From Bacilli bacterium (lineage in GTDB: Bacteria > Bacillota_I > Bacilli_A > RF39 > UBA660): a stretch of DNA of 58,356 nucleotides. This document shows, piece by piece, positions 1 to 7,539 of this stretch. The notes under the pieces are model-generated. The model saw nothing but the letters and a program-made list of their open reading frames with translations. It was not told the DNA's origin and ran no database searches. Position numbers and translations under genes: made by a program. The stretch is from contig JAFURC010000008.1 in the NCBI GenBank assembly GCA_017472015.1, forward strand, positions 1 to 58,356, read 5' to 3'. Every line of letters starts with the position of its first letter. The first letter of the stretch is position 1.

Positions 1-18
1 AAATTTTTCAAAAAAATC

Positions 19-47
19 TTGATTTAATGAAATAAGTATGGTATTAT
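19..47 (+). promoter_or_regulatory. Sigma-A promoter for the tRNA-Met/Ile2 and tRNA-Leu unit
   Basis: A -35 box TTGATT (19-24) and a -10 box TATTAT (42-47) are separated by 17 bp, and the -10 is preceded by TG. The first tRNA starts 20 bp downstream, as expected for a stable RNA promoter. Confidence 0.7.
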
Positions 48-66
48 AAATTAGCAAATGTGTTTT

Positions 67-143
67 GGACCCTTAGCTCAGTTGGTTAGAGCAATCGGCT
101 CATAACCGATCGGTCGTAGGTTCGAGTCCTACAGGGTCCACCA
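67..143 (+). tRNA. tRNA with CAU anticodon (elongator Met or Ile2)
   Basis: A full cloverleaf can be folded. The acceptor arm GGACCCT pairs with AGGGTCC, the discriminator is A and CCA is encoded. The anticodon loop is CTCATAA, giving CAT. Its body resembles the Firmicutes tRNA-Ile2 (whose C34 is modified to lysidine) more than initiator Met, so Met or Ile2 cannot be settled by the anticodon alone. Confidence 0.92.
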
Positions 144-204
144 TTTTGTTTAGTTAAATTTTTATTTAATATCCTAGAGTGTGTTTTATATACACCTACG
201 CCGC

Positions 205-287
205 GCGGGTATGGCGGAACTGGCAGACGCGCTAGTCTTAGGAACTAGTTCTTCGGAGTGCAGGTTCGATTCCTGTTACCCGCACCA
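205..287 (+). tRNA. tRNA-Leu (UAG anticodon)
   Basis: The acceptor GCGGGTA pairs with TACCCGC, followed by discriminator A and encoded CCA. The anticodon stem CTAGT/ACTAG encloses loop CTTAGGA, so the anticodon is TAG. The long variable arm (around TTCTTCGGAG) fits a class II leucine tRNA. It is probably co-transcribed with the preceding tRNA. Confidence 0.95.
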
Positions 288-302
288 TAATTTTGAATTA
301 AG

Positions 303-327
303 ACAGATATTTATTATCTGTTTTTTT
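303..327 (+). terminator. Terminator after the tRNA pair
   Basis: A 7-bp stem (ACAGATA/TATCTGT) with a 5-nt loop is followed by seven T. It sits 16 bp after the tRNA-Leu gene. Confidence 0.8.
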
Positions 328-370
328 CTTTACCTGCACTCTAAATAATAAAATTGCCACTTATATAAAT

Positions 371-440
371 ATGCACAATCTATGTGCAAAAATTGTCTAA
401 AAAACGCATAAATACACAATAATTATAAAATATTGTGCAT
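371..440. promoter_or_regulatory. Cluster of TGCACAAT-type inverted repeats upstream of coat genes
   Basis: ATGCACAAT (371-379) recurs as its exact reverse complement ATTGTGCAT (432-440). Nested copies include TGCACA/TGTGCA (372-377, 383-388) and CACAAT/ATTGTG (415-420, 432-437). Such stacked half-sites look like an operator for a dimeric regulator. The regulator is unknown. Apart from this, the 330-517 stretch shows only AT-rich sequence. Confidence 0.35.
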
Positions 441-517
441 TTTTTGCATATTTCAAAATTAACTATTTTATGTTTAAAATTTCTTAAACTCTCCATAATA
501 AAAATGAAAGGAGAAAT

Positions 518-736
518 ATGCAAGAATATACAAAAGTTCCAGATATTATAACTGGAAAAGATTTAGATTACTTATCTGATATGTTTGAATGGAATATACT
601 TTCTTTAAAGAAAACTAATGATAGTATTCCTAAAGTAAATGATGAAAAAATTAAAGATACTTTAAAAAAAGCCTGTGGGATGTTTGATACTAATTTAAAA
701 GTTATACTTAGTTTATTAGGAGGTAACAATGAATAA
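518..736 (+). CDS. Small CotF-associated spore coat-type protein
   Basis: A 72-residue, helix-rich soluble protein without signal peptide. It begins 8 bp after an AAAGGAG ribosome binding site and overlaps the next gene by 8 bp, so the two are translationally coupled. Small proteins of this look (a TGKDLDYLSDMFEWN core followed by an amphipathic helix) commonly precede CotF-like coat proteins in spore-forming Clostridia. A role in the spore coat is inferred from that pairing and not from a catalytic motif. The operator-like inverted repeats upstream may control both genes. Confidence 0.7.
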   Translation: MQEYTKVPDIITGKDLDYLSDMFEWNILSLKKTNDSIPKVNDEKIKDTLKKACGMFDTNLKVILSLLGGNNE

Positions 737-1052
737 TCAAGATAATAAAATTAAAAATCCTAAAACTGAAGTTAGTAAAGGTATTAGTTTAAATGAAAAA
801 GATTATTTAAATACTTTACTTTCTTGTTTAAAAGAAATGAGTAAAAACTATTGTATTGCTATGACTGAGGCTAGTAATGAAAATTTATATCAAACTTATT
901 TAGAAACATTTTTAAATGTTATATCCCTTCAAAGAGAAGTATATGAATTAATGTTTCAAAATGGTTGGTATACCTTAGAAAAAGCCGAAAGTACTAAAAT
1001 AGATGAAAAGTATCAAACTCTAAATCAAGAATTAACTGATTTAAAAGCCTAA
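729..1052 (+). CDS. CotF-family spore coat protein
   Basis: A 107-residue protein that matches the Coat_F family. The region LNEKDYLNTLLSCLKEMSKN, the NENL segment and the closing QNGWY motif (about residues 20-85) are the family's hallmark four-helix pattern. A short charged N-terminal tail precedes it. These proteins assemble in the coat of developing spores. It is the second gene of a two-gene operon, ends 9 bp before the convergent rsmI, and shares a terminator with that gene's coding end. Confidence 0.82.
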   Translation: MNNQDNKIKNPKTEVSKGISLNEKDYLNTLLSCLKEMSKNYCIAMTEASNENLYQTYLETFLNVISLQREVYELMFQNGWYTLEKAESTKIDEKYQTLNQELTDLKA

Positions 1053-1079
1053 AAAACTTCTTTATCCAAGAAGTTTTTT
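1051..1079 (+). terminator. Terminator of the coat operon, embedded in the rsmI coding end
   Basis: A 12-bp perfect stem (AAAAAACTTCTT/AAGAAGTTTTTT) with a 5-nt loop. The right arm is also the last codons of rsmI (minus strand), so the terminator and coding sequence overlap. Confidence 0.8.
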
Positions 1080-1919
1080 TATGTTTACTGAAGCATTATA
1101 AATTTCATTTTTACTATATTTATTTTTATATTCTAAAGCTAGTATTCTAATAGCATCTTTCATTGTACAATTTTCTTTTTTTATTTTATCAATTAATAAA
1201 CCTTCAAGACTTATTATATTTTCATTTTTTTCTTTTTCCATTATTTCTTTTTTAACAACAATTACATATTCCCCGAGTTCATGATTTTGATTACTAATAA
1301 GTTCTGCTAAAACATTTGATGATTTACCATAATATTTCTTTTCAAATTTCTTAGTTAAATCATTTAAAACAACTATATAAGGATCATTTAAAACTTCTTT
1401 TATATTTTTAATTGTATCAATTATTCTCTTAGGTGATTCATAGAATACTACTATTTCAATATCATTTTCCTTTATTTTTTCTAATTCTTCTTTTTGATTT
1501 TTACTTTTTCTTTCTAAAAAACCATAGAAAGCAAAGTTTGAAATATTAAGTCCTGATAATGTTAAAGCCGTAATAACTGCTGAAGGTCCTGGTATTGAAT
1601 AAACATCAATATTATTTTTAATAGCATCATGAACTAGAATACTTCCAGGATCAGATATACAAGGAGTTCCAGCATCAGTTATTAAAGCAATATTTTTACC
1701 ACTTTTTAATAAGTTAATAACTTCTCTACTTCTTTCAAATTCATTAAACTTGTGATATGACATTAACTTAGTTTTAATATCTAAACTATTAAGTAAATGA
1801 CTAGAAGTTCTTGTATCTTCACATAAAATAATATCAACACTATTTAAAACTTCAATACTTCTTTTAGTAACATCCGATAAATTACCAATTGGAGTTGCAA
1901 CAATATATAAAATTCCCAT
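1062..1919 (-). CDS. rsmI: 16S rRNA 2'-O-ribose methyltransferase RsmI
   Basis: This 285-residue protein is a tetrapyrrole-methylase-fold, SAM-dependent enzyme that methylates C1402 of 16S rRNA. Diagnostic motifs are YIVATPIGNLSDVT at residues 5-18, CEDTRTSSHLL at about 34-44, LITDAGTPCISDPG at about 80-93 and SIPGPSAVITAL. Its length is normal for the family. The last codons lie inside a convergent terminator hairpin. Upstream is a 22-codon ORF (minus strand, 1991 to 1926) ending just before the rsmI ribosome binding site; it may be spurious. Confidence 0.95.
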   Translation of the reverse strand: MGILYIVATPIGNLSDVTKRSIEVLNSVDIILCEDTRTSSHLLNSLDIKTKLMSYHKFNEFERSREVINLLKSGKNIALITDAGTPCISDPGSILVHDAIKNNIDVYSIPGPSAVITALTLSGLNISNFAFYGFLERKSKNQKEELEKIKENDIEIVVFYESPKRIIDTIKNIKEVLNDPYIVVLNDLTKKFEKKYYGKSSNVLAELISNQNHELGEYVIVVKKEIMEKEKNENIISLEGLLIDKIKKENCTMKDAIRILALEYKNKYSKNEIYNASVNIKKLLG

Positions 1920-1925
1920 ATTAAC

Positions 1926-1991
1926 CTACTTTCTTAATTTCTTATCTTCTAAAGAACATATATAATCATGATTATCAGTAATAATAAACAT
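1926..1991 (-). CDS. Possible 21-residue leader ORF before rsmI
   Basis: ATG to TAG, 22 codons, predicted MFIITDNHDYICSLEDKKLR plus K. It ends six bases before the rsmI start codon and covers the palindrome ATAATCATGATTAT (1962-1975). There is only a distant GGGAA for ribosome binding. It could be a leader peptide, a gene remnant or chance. Confidence 0.2.
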   Translation of the reverse strand: MFIITDNHDYICSLEDKKLRK

Positions 1992-2027
1992 ATTATTACA
2001 ATAATTCCCTTAATTTAATAAATTATA

Positions 2028-2300
2028 TTAACCATACATTCTTTTTAAATAATATTCTTTATCAGATACTATTTTAATTAATTCTGATTCTTTTACTTCA
2101 TCTAATTTAGTAATTTCCCTAAATGTAAATAAATTAATTTCTTTTAATATTTCATCTGGTATATAAATAATATCATTTACTTTTGGTATATAACTACCTA
2201 GAAATTCAAGATTTTTAAGATATTCTTGTTTATTAATCTCATCTATTAATTTATAATTAAATTCATTTATTTCTTTGATTATGACTTTTTTCATTTTCAT
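2028..2300 (-). CDS. Conserved-looking small protein of unknown function
   Basis: A 90-residue soluble protein with an alternating beta pattern (KKVIIKEINEFNYKLIDE, then VNDIIYIPDEILKEINLFTF) and a KEYYLKRMYG C-terminus. No family function is recognised. The start codon follows AAAGGAATC, and the gene overlaps the end of the upstream LRR gene by 38 bp, so the two are surely one transcript and probably translationally coupled. This tight coupling suggests a shared role with the LRR protein. Confidence 0.7.
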   Translation of the reverse strand: MKMKKVIIKEINEFNYKLIDEINKQEYLKNLEFLGSYIPKVNDIIYIPDEILKEINLFTFREITKLDEVKESELIKIVSDKEYYLKRMYG

Positions 2301-3870
2301 GATTCCTTTCTAAAATTTCTCCTATTTCATATTTATTTATTATTTTATTTTTAGTTAAAAAATTGGAACCTATCTTTAATACATTTGGTATTTTAATAGC
2401 ATTTAAAACAACATTTTGAAACATAAAATTAGCTCCTATTTCTTTGACATTAGATAAATCTATACTTGTTAAACATATATTATCAAATAGAAAATTATTT
2501 CCGATTGTTAAAACTTTTGATAAATTAATATTCACTAAACTTTTATTTGTTAATAAAAAATCATTACCAATATTTAAAACACTTGATAGATTTATACTAG
2601 TTAAGGATTTATTATAAAATAAAAAGTTATTGCCAATACTCTCAACAGAAGGTAAATTAATTTTATTTAAAACTGCATTATAATTAAAAAAATTATCCCG
2701 AATTGTTTTAACATTTACTAAAGTTATACTTGTTAATTCATCGTTATATAGTAAAAAGTTATTTCCAATAGACACTACATTTTTTAAACTAATATTTTTT
2801 AAAACCTGATTTAAATGTAAAAAATTACTTTTAATATTTTCAATATAATCATTTTGATAACCTATTATATTATTGTTATTATCTAAAGTAATAATTACTC
2901 TTTTATTATCTTCATATTCAATTATAATTTCTCTATCTCTAGTAATTATTTTCTTGATTATTCCAACTTCATGAATAGAATCTGGGAAGGTATCATAAAT
3001 AGTTTCATCATAAATAAAGATCTTTTTTTCTTTTTTATCAATTATAAAATAATCAACTAGAATATATCTTTCTTTTTCATGATTATACATATCTATTAAT
3101 TTACCATTATCAATAATAATATTATTTTCACAATAATTAATTCCATTTAATTCATAATTTACTCGGTAATATTTTGAATCATCTGCTAATACGTACCATA
3201 AAACATCGGTTAAAAAACAAGCATCTTTATTTGATTCAATGTTAAAGTTATAAAAATTACTAAAACTATAGGTTAAACCAGGAATTATGTTATCTAAATT
3301 ATTAGAAAAGGTTGCATCTGGATTATCAACTGTATGATTGTAACGATTTTTAATTGATAAGGTATTAGTTTTTCCTTTTGTAAATTGAATACTAATAACT
3401 GATGTGCCGTATTCATCTTGTCTTTTAGGATCAGGAAAATCTTCTCTTTTTAAATCAATTGCATTTTTTCTAATTGCAAAGAAAACATGACATCTTTCAG
3501 TTCGATTGGTCCAGAATGTACAAATTTCTTCTTCTTTTTGATAATATTTCCTAAATTTTTGTACATCTTTTTCCGTTTTACATTCATATAAAATATAACC
3601 AGCTTCATCTAATAATTCAAAGGGATTTTTATCAGTTTTAACAAGTTCTTTTTTAGTATTTATAAAACTATTAATAAAACTTTGAAATTCACTTTCTAGT
3701 TTATACTTTCTTATATCATCATATAAAGTTCTAGTAGGAGCAATACTAGTGCTTAATATTTGAAAAAGTAATCCTTTTGTTTCTAATATAGTTGGAAATA
3801 AATCACGACATAAATGCTTTAAACCTTCACCATAAAATCTTTTTATTAATTTTAAATCATCTAAATTCAT
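2263..3870 (-). CDS. Intracellular leucine-rich-repeat protein with 22-residue repeats
   Basis: 535 residues, no signal peptide and no membrane segment. The N-terminal 330 residues form an unfamiliar domain (LLDEAGYILYECKTEKDVQK, several WY and C residues). The last 170 residues hold seven near-perfect 22-residue repeats plus a partial one, of the pattern I-GNNFLFYNKSLTSINLSSV. The spacing resembles BspA-type LRR_5 repeats, but the usual AF-C-L element is replaced by NNFL-N. This suggests a protein-binding solenoid. Partner and function are unknown; the coupled small downstream gene is a candidate partner. Confidence 0.75.
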   Translation of the reverse strand: MNLDDLKLIKRFYGEGLKHLCRDLFPTILETKGLLFQILSTSIAPTRTLYDDIRKYKLESEFQSFINSFINTKKELVKTDKNPFELLDEAGYILYECKTEKDVQKFRKYYQKEEEICTFWTNRTERCHVFFAIRKNAIDLKREDFPDPKRQDEYGTSVISIQFTKGKTNTLSIKNRYNHTVDNPDATFSNNLDNIIPGLTYSFSNFYNFNIESNKDACFLTDVLWYVLADDSKYYRVNYELNGINYCENNIIIDNGKLIDMYNHEKERYILVDYFIIDKKEKKIFIYDETIYDTFPDSIHEVGIIKKIITRDREIIIEYEDNKRVIITLDNNNNIIGYQNDYIENIKSNFLHLNQVLKNISLKNVVSIGNNFLLYNDELTSITLVNVKTIRDNFFNYNAVLNKINLPSVESIGNNFLFYNKSLTSINLSSVLNIGNDFLLTNKSLVNINLSKVLTIGNNFLFDNICLTSIDLSNVKEIGANFMFQNVVLNAIKIPNVLKIGSNFLTKNKIINKYEIGEILERNHENEKSHNQRNK

Positions 3871-3907
3871 AAATCACCATTAATACACTTAAATTATAAC
3901 ATTTTAA

Positions 3908-3941
3908 AAGAAAAAGAACAATAATCAACGACTATTGTTCT
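3908..3941 (-). terminator. Terminator of ileS
   Basis: The 9-bp stem AGAACAATA/TATTGTTCT (3915-3923, 3933-3941) is followed on the minus strand by TTTTCTTTT, a few bases after the ileS stop. Confidence 0.8.
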
Positions 3942-3946
3942 AATAG

Positions 3947-6900
3947 TTAAACTCTTTTAACATCTAAATAAACTTCAATTCCATTTAAATTAGTTACTTC
4001 TTCAGTTACTTTTTCAGATATTAACATGTCACATAAAGTTTCATTTTTAATAAAATCCATGAAGTTTTCAAGTTTATCCATCAAAGTATCCGAATAATAA
4101 TAAATATAAATACGATCAGTTATATTAAAATCTTTACTCTTTCTTAATTGTTGAACTTTACTAACAAGTTCACGAGCAATTCCTTCATTTATTAAATCTT
4201 CGTTTAAAGTTGTATTTAAGATTATAAATAAATTATTATTAATTGCTGTATCGTATCCTTCTTTCGAGTTAACACGAATATCTAACATTTCTTTATTAAG
4301 TTCATAATTAGTATCATTTAAATTAATTTCTAAAGTTTCTTCATTTTCAAGTTTTTTAATAGTTTCATTATCAATATTTTTTAAATATTCACTTAATGCT
4401 TTAATATTTGAACCAAATATTTTCCCACATACTTTAAAGTTTGGTTTAATTTCATAACTAATAAAGCTATCTAAATTGCTTTCAAAGTTAATTTCTTTAA
4501 CATTTAATTCTTCTTTGATTAAATCAGTTAAATCTTTAATTATATTTTTAAGTTTACTATCTAAGATAACTTCACTTATTGGTTGACGAACTTTGATTTT
4601 TACGTCTTCTCTAACTTTTCTTCCCATAGAAATTAAGTCACGAACCGTATCCATTTTTTCTTCAATTTTTAAATCTATTAAAGATTCATCATATTGAGGG
4701 AAGCTTGCAAGGTGAACACTTTCTTCGTTTGTTAATTTAGTATATAAGTTTTCTGATACAAATGGAACAATTGGCGCAATCATTTTAGAAAGTCCTACTA
4801 ATACATCATAAGTAGTTTTATAAACCGCTTTTTTACTAATATTAATTTCACTATCCCAGAAACGATTTCTATTTCTTCTTATATACCAATTTGATAAATC
4901 ATCTGATACAAAATTAACAAGAGCCCGAACGATTTTATTTAAATCATATTCTTCATAACTATCAGTTACAAATTTTAGTAATTTATTATATTTCGATAAT
5001 AACCATTTATCGATTTCTTCAAGATCTTGATATTCTATTTCATACTCACGTGGATCTAGATTATCAATATTAGCATAGGTTTGGAAGAATGTATAAGTAT
5101 TAAGAAGTGGATTAAAGAATTTTGAATATACTTCTTTTAAACCTTCCTCATCAAATTTCAAAGGTGTCCAAACTGGTGATACATATGGTAAATAGAAACG
5201 AACAGTATCGGCTCCATATTTTTCAATAGTTGTAAATGGTTCAACGATATTTCCTTTCGATTTAGACATTTTCTTACCTTCTTTATCAAGCAGTAAGTCA
5301 TTTACTAAAACATTTTTATATGGTGATACGCCTTTTAAGAACACTGATATTACAAGAAGTGAATAGAACCATCCTCTTGTTTGATCGATTCCTTCTGAGA
5401 TGAAGTCAGCTGGAAATTGCGTTTCAAAGAAATCATTGTTTTCAAATGGATAATGATACTGTGCAAATGGCATAGATCCTGAATCAAACCAACAATCGAT
5501 TACATCTTTTACACGAGTCATTGTCTTACCACACTTAGGACATTTGATATGAACATCATCAACATAAGGTCTGTGTAGTTCAATTGTTTCATCGATTTCT
5601 TCAATTGCTTTTTCAGCTAGTTCTTTACGAGAACCAATCATCACGTCATGACCACATTCGCATCTCCATAAAGGAAGTGGTGTTCCCCAATATCTACTTC
5701 TTGATATTGCCCAGTCATTTAAGTTTTCAAGCCAATTACCAAAACGTTTTTCTCCTACATAATCTGGATACCAATTAACATGTTTATTAGCTTCAATGAT
5801 TTTATCTTTTAATTTTGTTACTTCAAGATAAAAACTTGGTTTTGAATAATATAATAAAGGTGTATTACATCTCCAACAATGTGGATAATTATGCATCATT
5901 TTTTGTTTTTTAAATAATTTATCATTGGCTTTTAAATATTTAATTATTTCAAGATCGGCTTCAAATACATTCATACCTTTCCAAAGTCCATCAGTGTAAC
6001 AACCATCTTCACCAACTGGATTTAGATAAGGTAAATCATATTTTTTACCAACTTTCGAGTCATCTTCTCCGAATGCTGGAGCAATATGAACTATTCCAGT
6101 TCCATCTTCCATAGTTACATAATTATCAACAGTTACAAAGAAAGCTTTTTTATTGACTGTTAGACTTGGAATTAATTGTTCATATTCCATGTATTCCAAA
6201 TCTTTTCCTTTATAAGTTTCTAATATTTCAACATCATCACCTAATACTTTAGATACTAAGTTTTTACCAAGAATGAATTTATAACCCATGCTTGCTACTT
6301 TAACATAATCTTCATCAGGATTAACACATAAAGCAACATTGGAAATTAGTGTCCATGGAGTTGTTGTCCAAACCAAAAAATATGCATCTTCATCTTTCTT
6401 TTTCATTGGAACAATTACAGTTTGTGCTTCAATTTCTTTATAACCTTGAGCAACTTCATGACTTGCAAGTCCGGTTCCACATCTTGTACAATAAGGAACT
6501 ATTTTAACTCCTTCATAGAATAATCCTTCATCAAAAAATTTCTTTAAAATATACCATTCAGTTTCAATATAATTATTGTCATAAGTAACATAAGGATTTT
6601 TAAGATCAATAAATTGTCCCATTTTCGTTGTTAAATTAGAAAATGCTTTTTCATTTTTCCAAACAATTTCTCTACATTTTTCATTAAATTCTTTAATTCC
6701 ATATTTTTCTATATCATTTTTACTTTTAAATCCTAAAGTTTTTTCAACTTCTACTTCAACAGGTAAACCATGTGTATCCCATCCAACTTTTCTGTATACT
6801 TTATATCCTTGCATCGTTTTATATTTACAAAAACTATCTTTCAAGAATTTTGCAACCATATGGTGCAAACCTGGAAATCCATTAGCAGTTGCTGGTCCAT

Positions 6901-7024
6901 CATAGAAAACAAAAGTTTTATCTTTATTTTCTAAAGATTTTTCAAGGATATTCATATTTTCCCATTTTTCTGAGATTGTTGCTTCTACTTCGCTTGTTTT
7001 AATTTTTTCTAATTCTTTAAACAT
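3947..7024 (-). CDS. ileS: Isoleucyl-tRNA synthetase (GLHHM-type)
   Basis: 1025 residues, a complete class I synthetase that charges tRNA-Ile in the cytosol. The HIGH-box region reads DGPATANGFPGLHHM followed by GWDTHGLPVEVEVEK; the KMSKS loop is present (KEGKKMSKSKGN) and the editing domain and two CxxC zinc-like pairs are visible (CTRCG, CPKCG). The HH form of the signature and the long C-terminus place it with the eukaryote/Bacteroidetes-like IleRS group and not the Bacillus group. It is preceded by a T-box leader and by a small basic ORF. The start follows GAAGG. Confidence 0.96.
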   Translation of the reverse strand: MFKELEKIKTSEVEATISEKWENMNILEKSLENKDKTFVFYDGPATANGFPGLHHMVAKFLKDSFCKYKTMQGYKVYRKVGWDTHGLPVEVEVEKTLGFKSKNDIEKYGIKEFNEKCREIVWKNEKAFSNLTTKMGQFIDLKNPYVTYDNNYIETEWYILKKFFDEGLFYEGVKIVPYCTRCGTGLASHEVAQGYKEIEAQTVIVPMKKKDEDAYFLVWTTTPWTLISNVALCVNPDEDYVKVASMGYKFILGKNLVSKVLGDDVEILETYKGKDLEYMEYEQLIPSLTVNKKAFFVTVDNYVTMEDGTGIVHIAPAFGEDDSKVGKKYDLPYLNPVGEDGCYTDGLWKGMNVFEADLEIIKYLKANDKLFKKQKMMHNYPHCWRCNTPLLYYSKPSFYLEVTKLKDKIIEANKHVNWYPDYVGEKRFGNWLENLNDWAISRSRYWGTPLPLWRCECGHDVMIGSRKELAEKAIEEIDETIELHRPYVDDVHIKCPKCGKTMTRVKDVIDCWFDSGSMPFAQYHYPFENNDFFETQFPADFISEGIDQTRGWFYSLLVISVFLKGVSPYKNVLVNDLLLDKEGKKMSKSKGNIVEPFTTIEKYGADTVRFYLPYVSPVWTPLKFDEEGLKEVYSKFFNPLLNTYTFFQTYANIDNLDPREYEIEYQDLEEIDKWLLSKYNKLLKFVTDSYEEYDLNKIVRALVNFVSDDLSNWYIRRNRNRFWDSEINISKKAVYKTTYDVLVGLSKMIAPIVPFVSENLYTKLTNEESVHLASFPQYDESLIDLKIEEKMDTVRDLISMGRKVREDVKIKVRQPISEVILDSKLKNIIKDLTDLIKEELNVKEINFESNLDSFISYEIKPNFKVCGKIFGSNIKALSEYLKNIDNETIKKLENEETLEINLNDTNYELNKEMLDIRVNSKEGYDTAINNNLFIILNTTLNEDLINEGIARELVSKVQQLRKSKDFNITDRIYIYYYSDTLMDKLENFMDFIKNETLCDMLISEKVTEEVTNLNGIEVYLDVKRV

Positions 7025-7040
7025 ATTAATACCTTCTTTC

Positions 7041-7244
7041 TTATTTCTTTCTACTAAAATAATTTTTTCTATTCATTGTATTTTTATTACTCATACTTTT
7101 TACATATTTTTTAGAATCGGATTTAACTCTTAAATTTTGATTAGTTTTAGTTTTTTGAAGACTAAAATTTTCTTCTCCTTTAAAAGCCATGATACTTGGT
7201 ATCCAAATTCGCATTCTTGCAAAGTTCAAAAGTTTATTAAACAT
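7041..7244 (-). CDS. Small basic ORF between the T-box and ileS
   Basis: 67 codons with a strong GAGAGGAG ribosome binding site at proper distance and a stop 16 bp before ileS. The predicted protein starts with a hydrophobic stretch (MFNKLLNFARMRIWIPSIMA) and ends in a lysine/arginine/asparagine-rich tail. No family is recognised. Its position inside the T-box-regulated transcript means it would be made only when Ile-tRNA is short, together with ileS. Codon composition is lysine-heavy as expected for AT-rich DNA, so chance cannot be excluded. Confidence 0.45.
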   Translation of the reverse strand: MFNKLLNFARMRIWIPSIMAFKGEENFSLQKTKTNQNLRVKSDSKKYVKSMSNKNTMNRKNYFSRKK

Positions 7245-7283
7245 ATATTTCTCCTCTCTGTTAAGTTTATTCTTGATTTAAAT

Positions 7284-7489
7284 AAAAAACACAGTATTCC
7301 GAAAGGACGAAATACCGTGTTACCACCTTAATTTAGTTTATTAAAACTCTCTTTATTATAACGCATTACCGTATTTATCTTATCCATAAATAGCACTTGA
7401 AAGTGATCTAAGTAATTTTCTATTATCTATTTTCACCAACCATAGACTCTCTAAAAATTCCAATTACTTCGTCTTTCGCACTTGCTTAC
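7284..7489 (-). promoter_or_regulatory. T-box riboswitch controlling ileS
   Basis: On the minus strand the conserved T-box AGGTGGTAACACGG (from 7328 down) overlaps a terminator stem that ends in TGTGTTTTTT (7284-7320). Upstream lie a stem I with AG-bulge-like GAGAG and GGTTGGTGAAAA elements. A helix built from GAAGTAATT and AATTACTT is followed by AGATCAC, in which ATC (7407-7405) is a plausible isoleucine specifier. Uncharged tRNA-Ile would bind and favour antitermination into ileS. The specifier assignment is tentative; the T-box itself is clear. Confidence 0.9.
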
Positions 7490-7495
7490 TTGTAA

Positions 7496-7524
7496 ATAAT
7501 ATCAAACTTTTCCTTTAAAATCAA
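7496..7524 (-). promoter_or_regulatory. Promoter of the T-box-ileS transcript
   Basis: Minus-strand -35 TTGATT (7524-7519) and -10 TATTAT (7501-7496) are separated by 17 bp, just after the end of the upstream surface-protein gene. Confidence 0.7.
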
Positions 7525-7539
7525 GTATTTTTAACTTTT

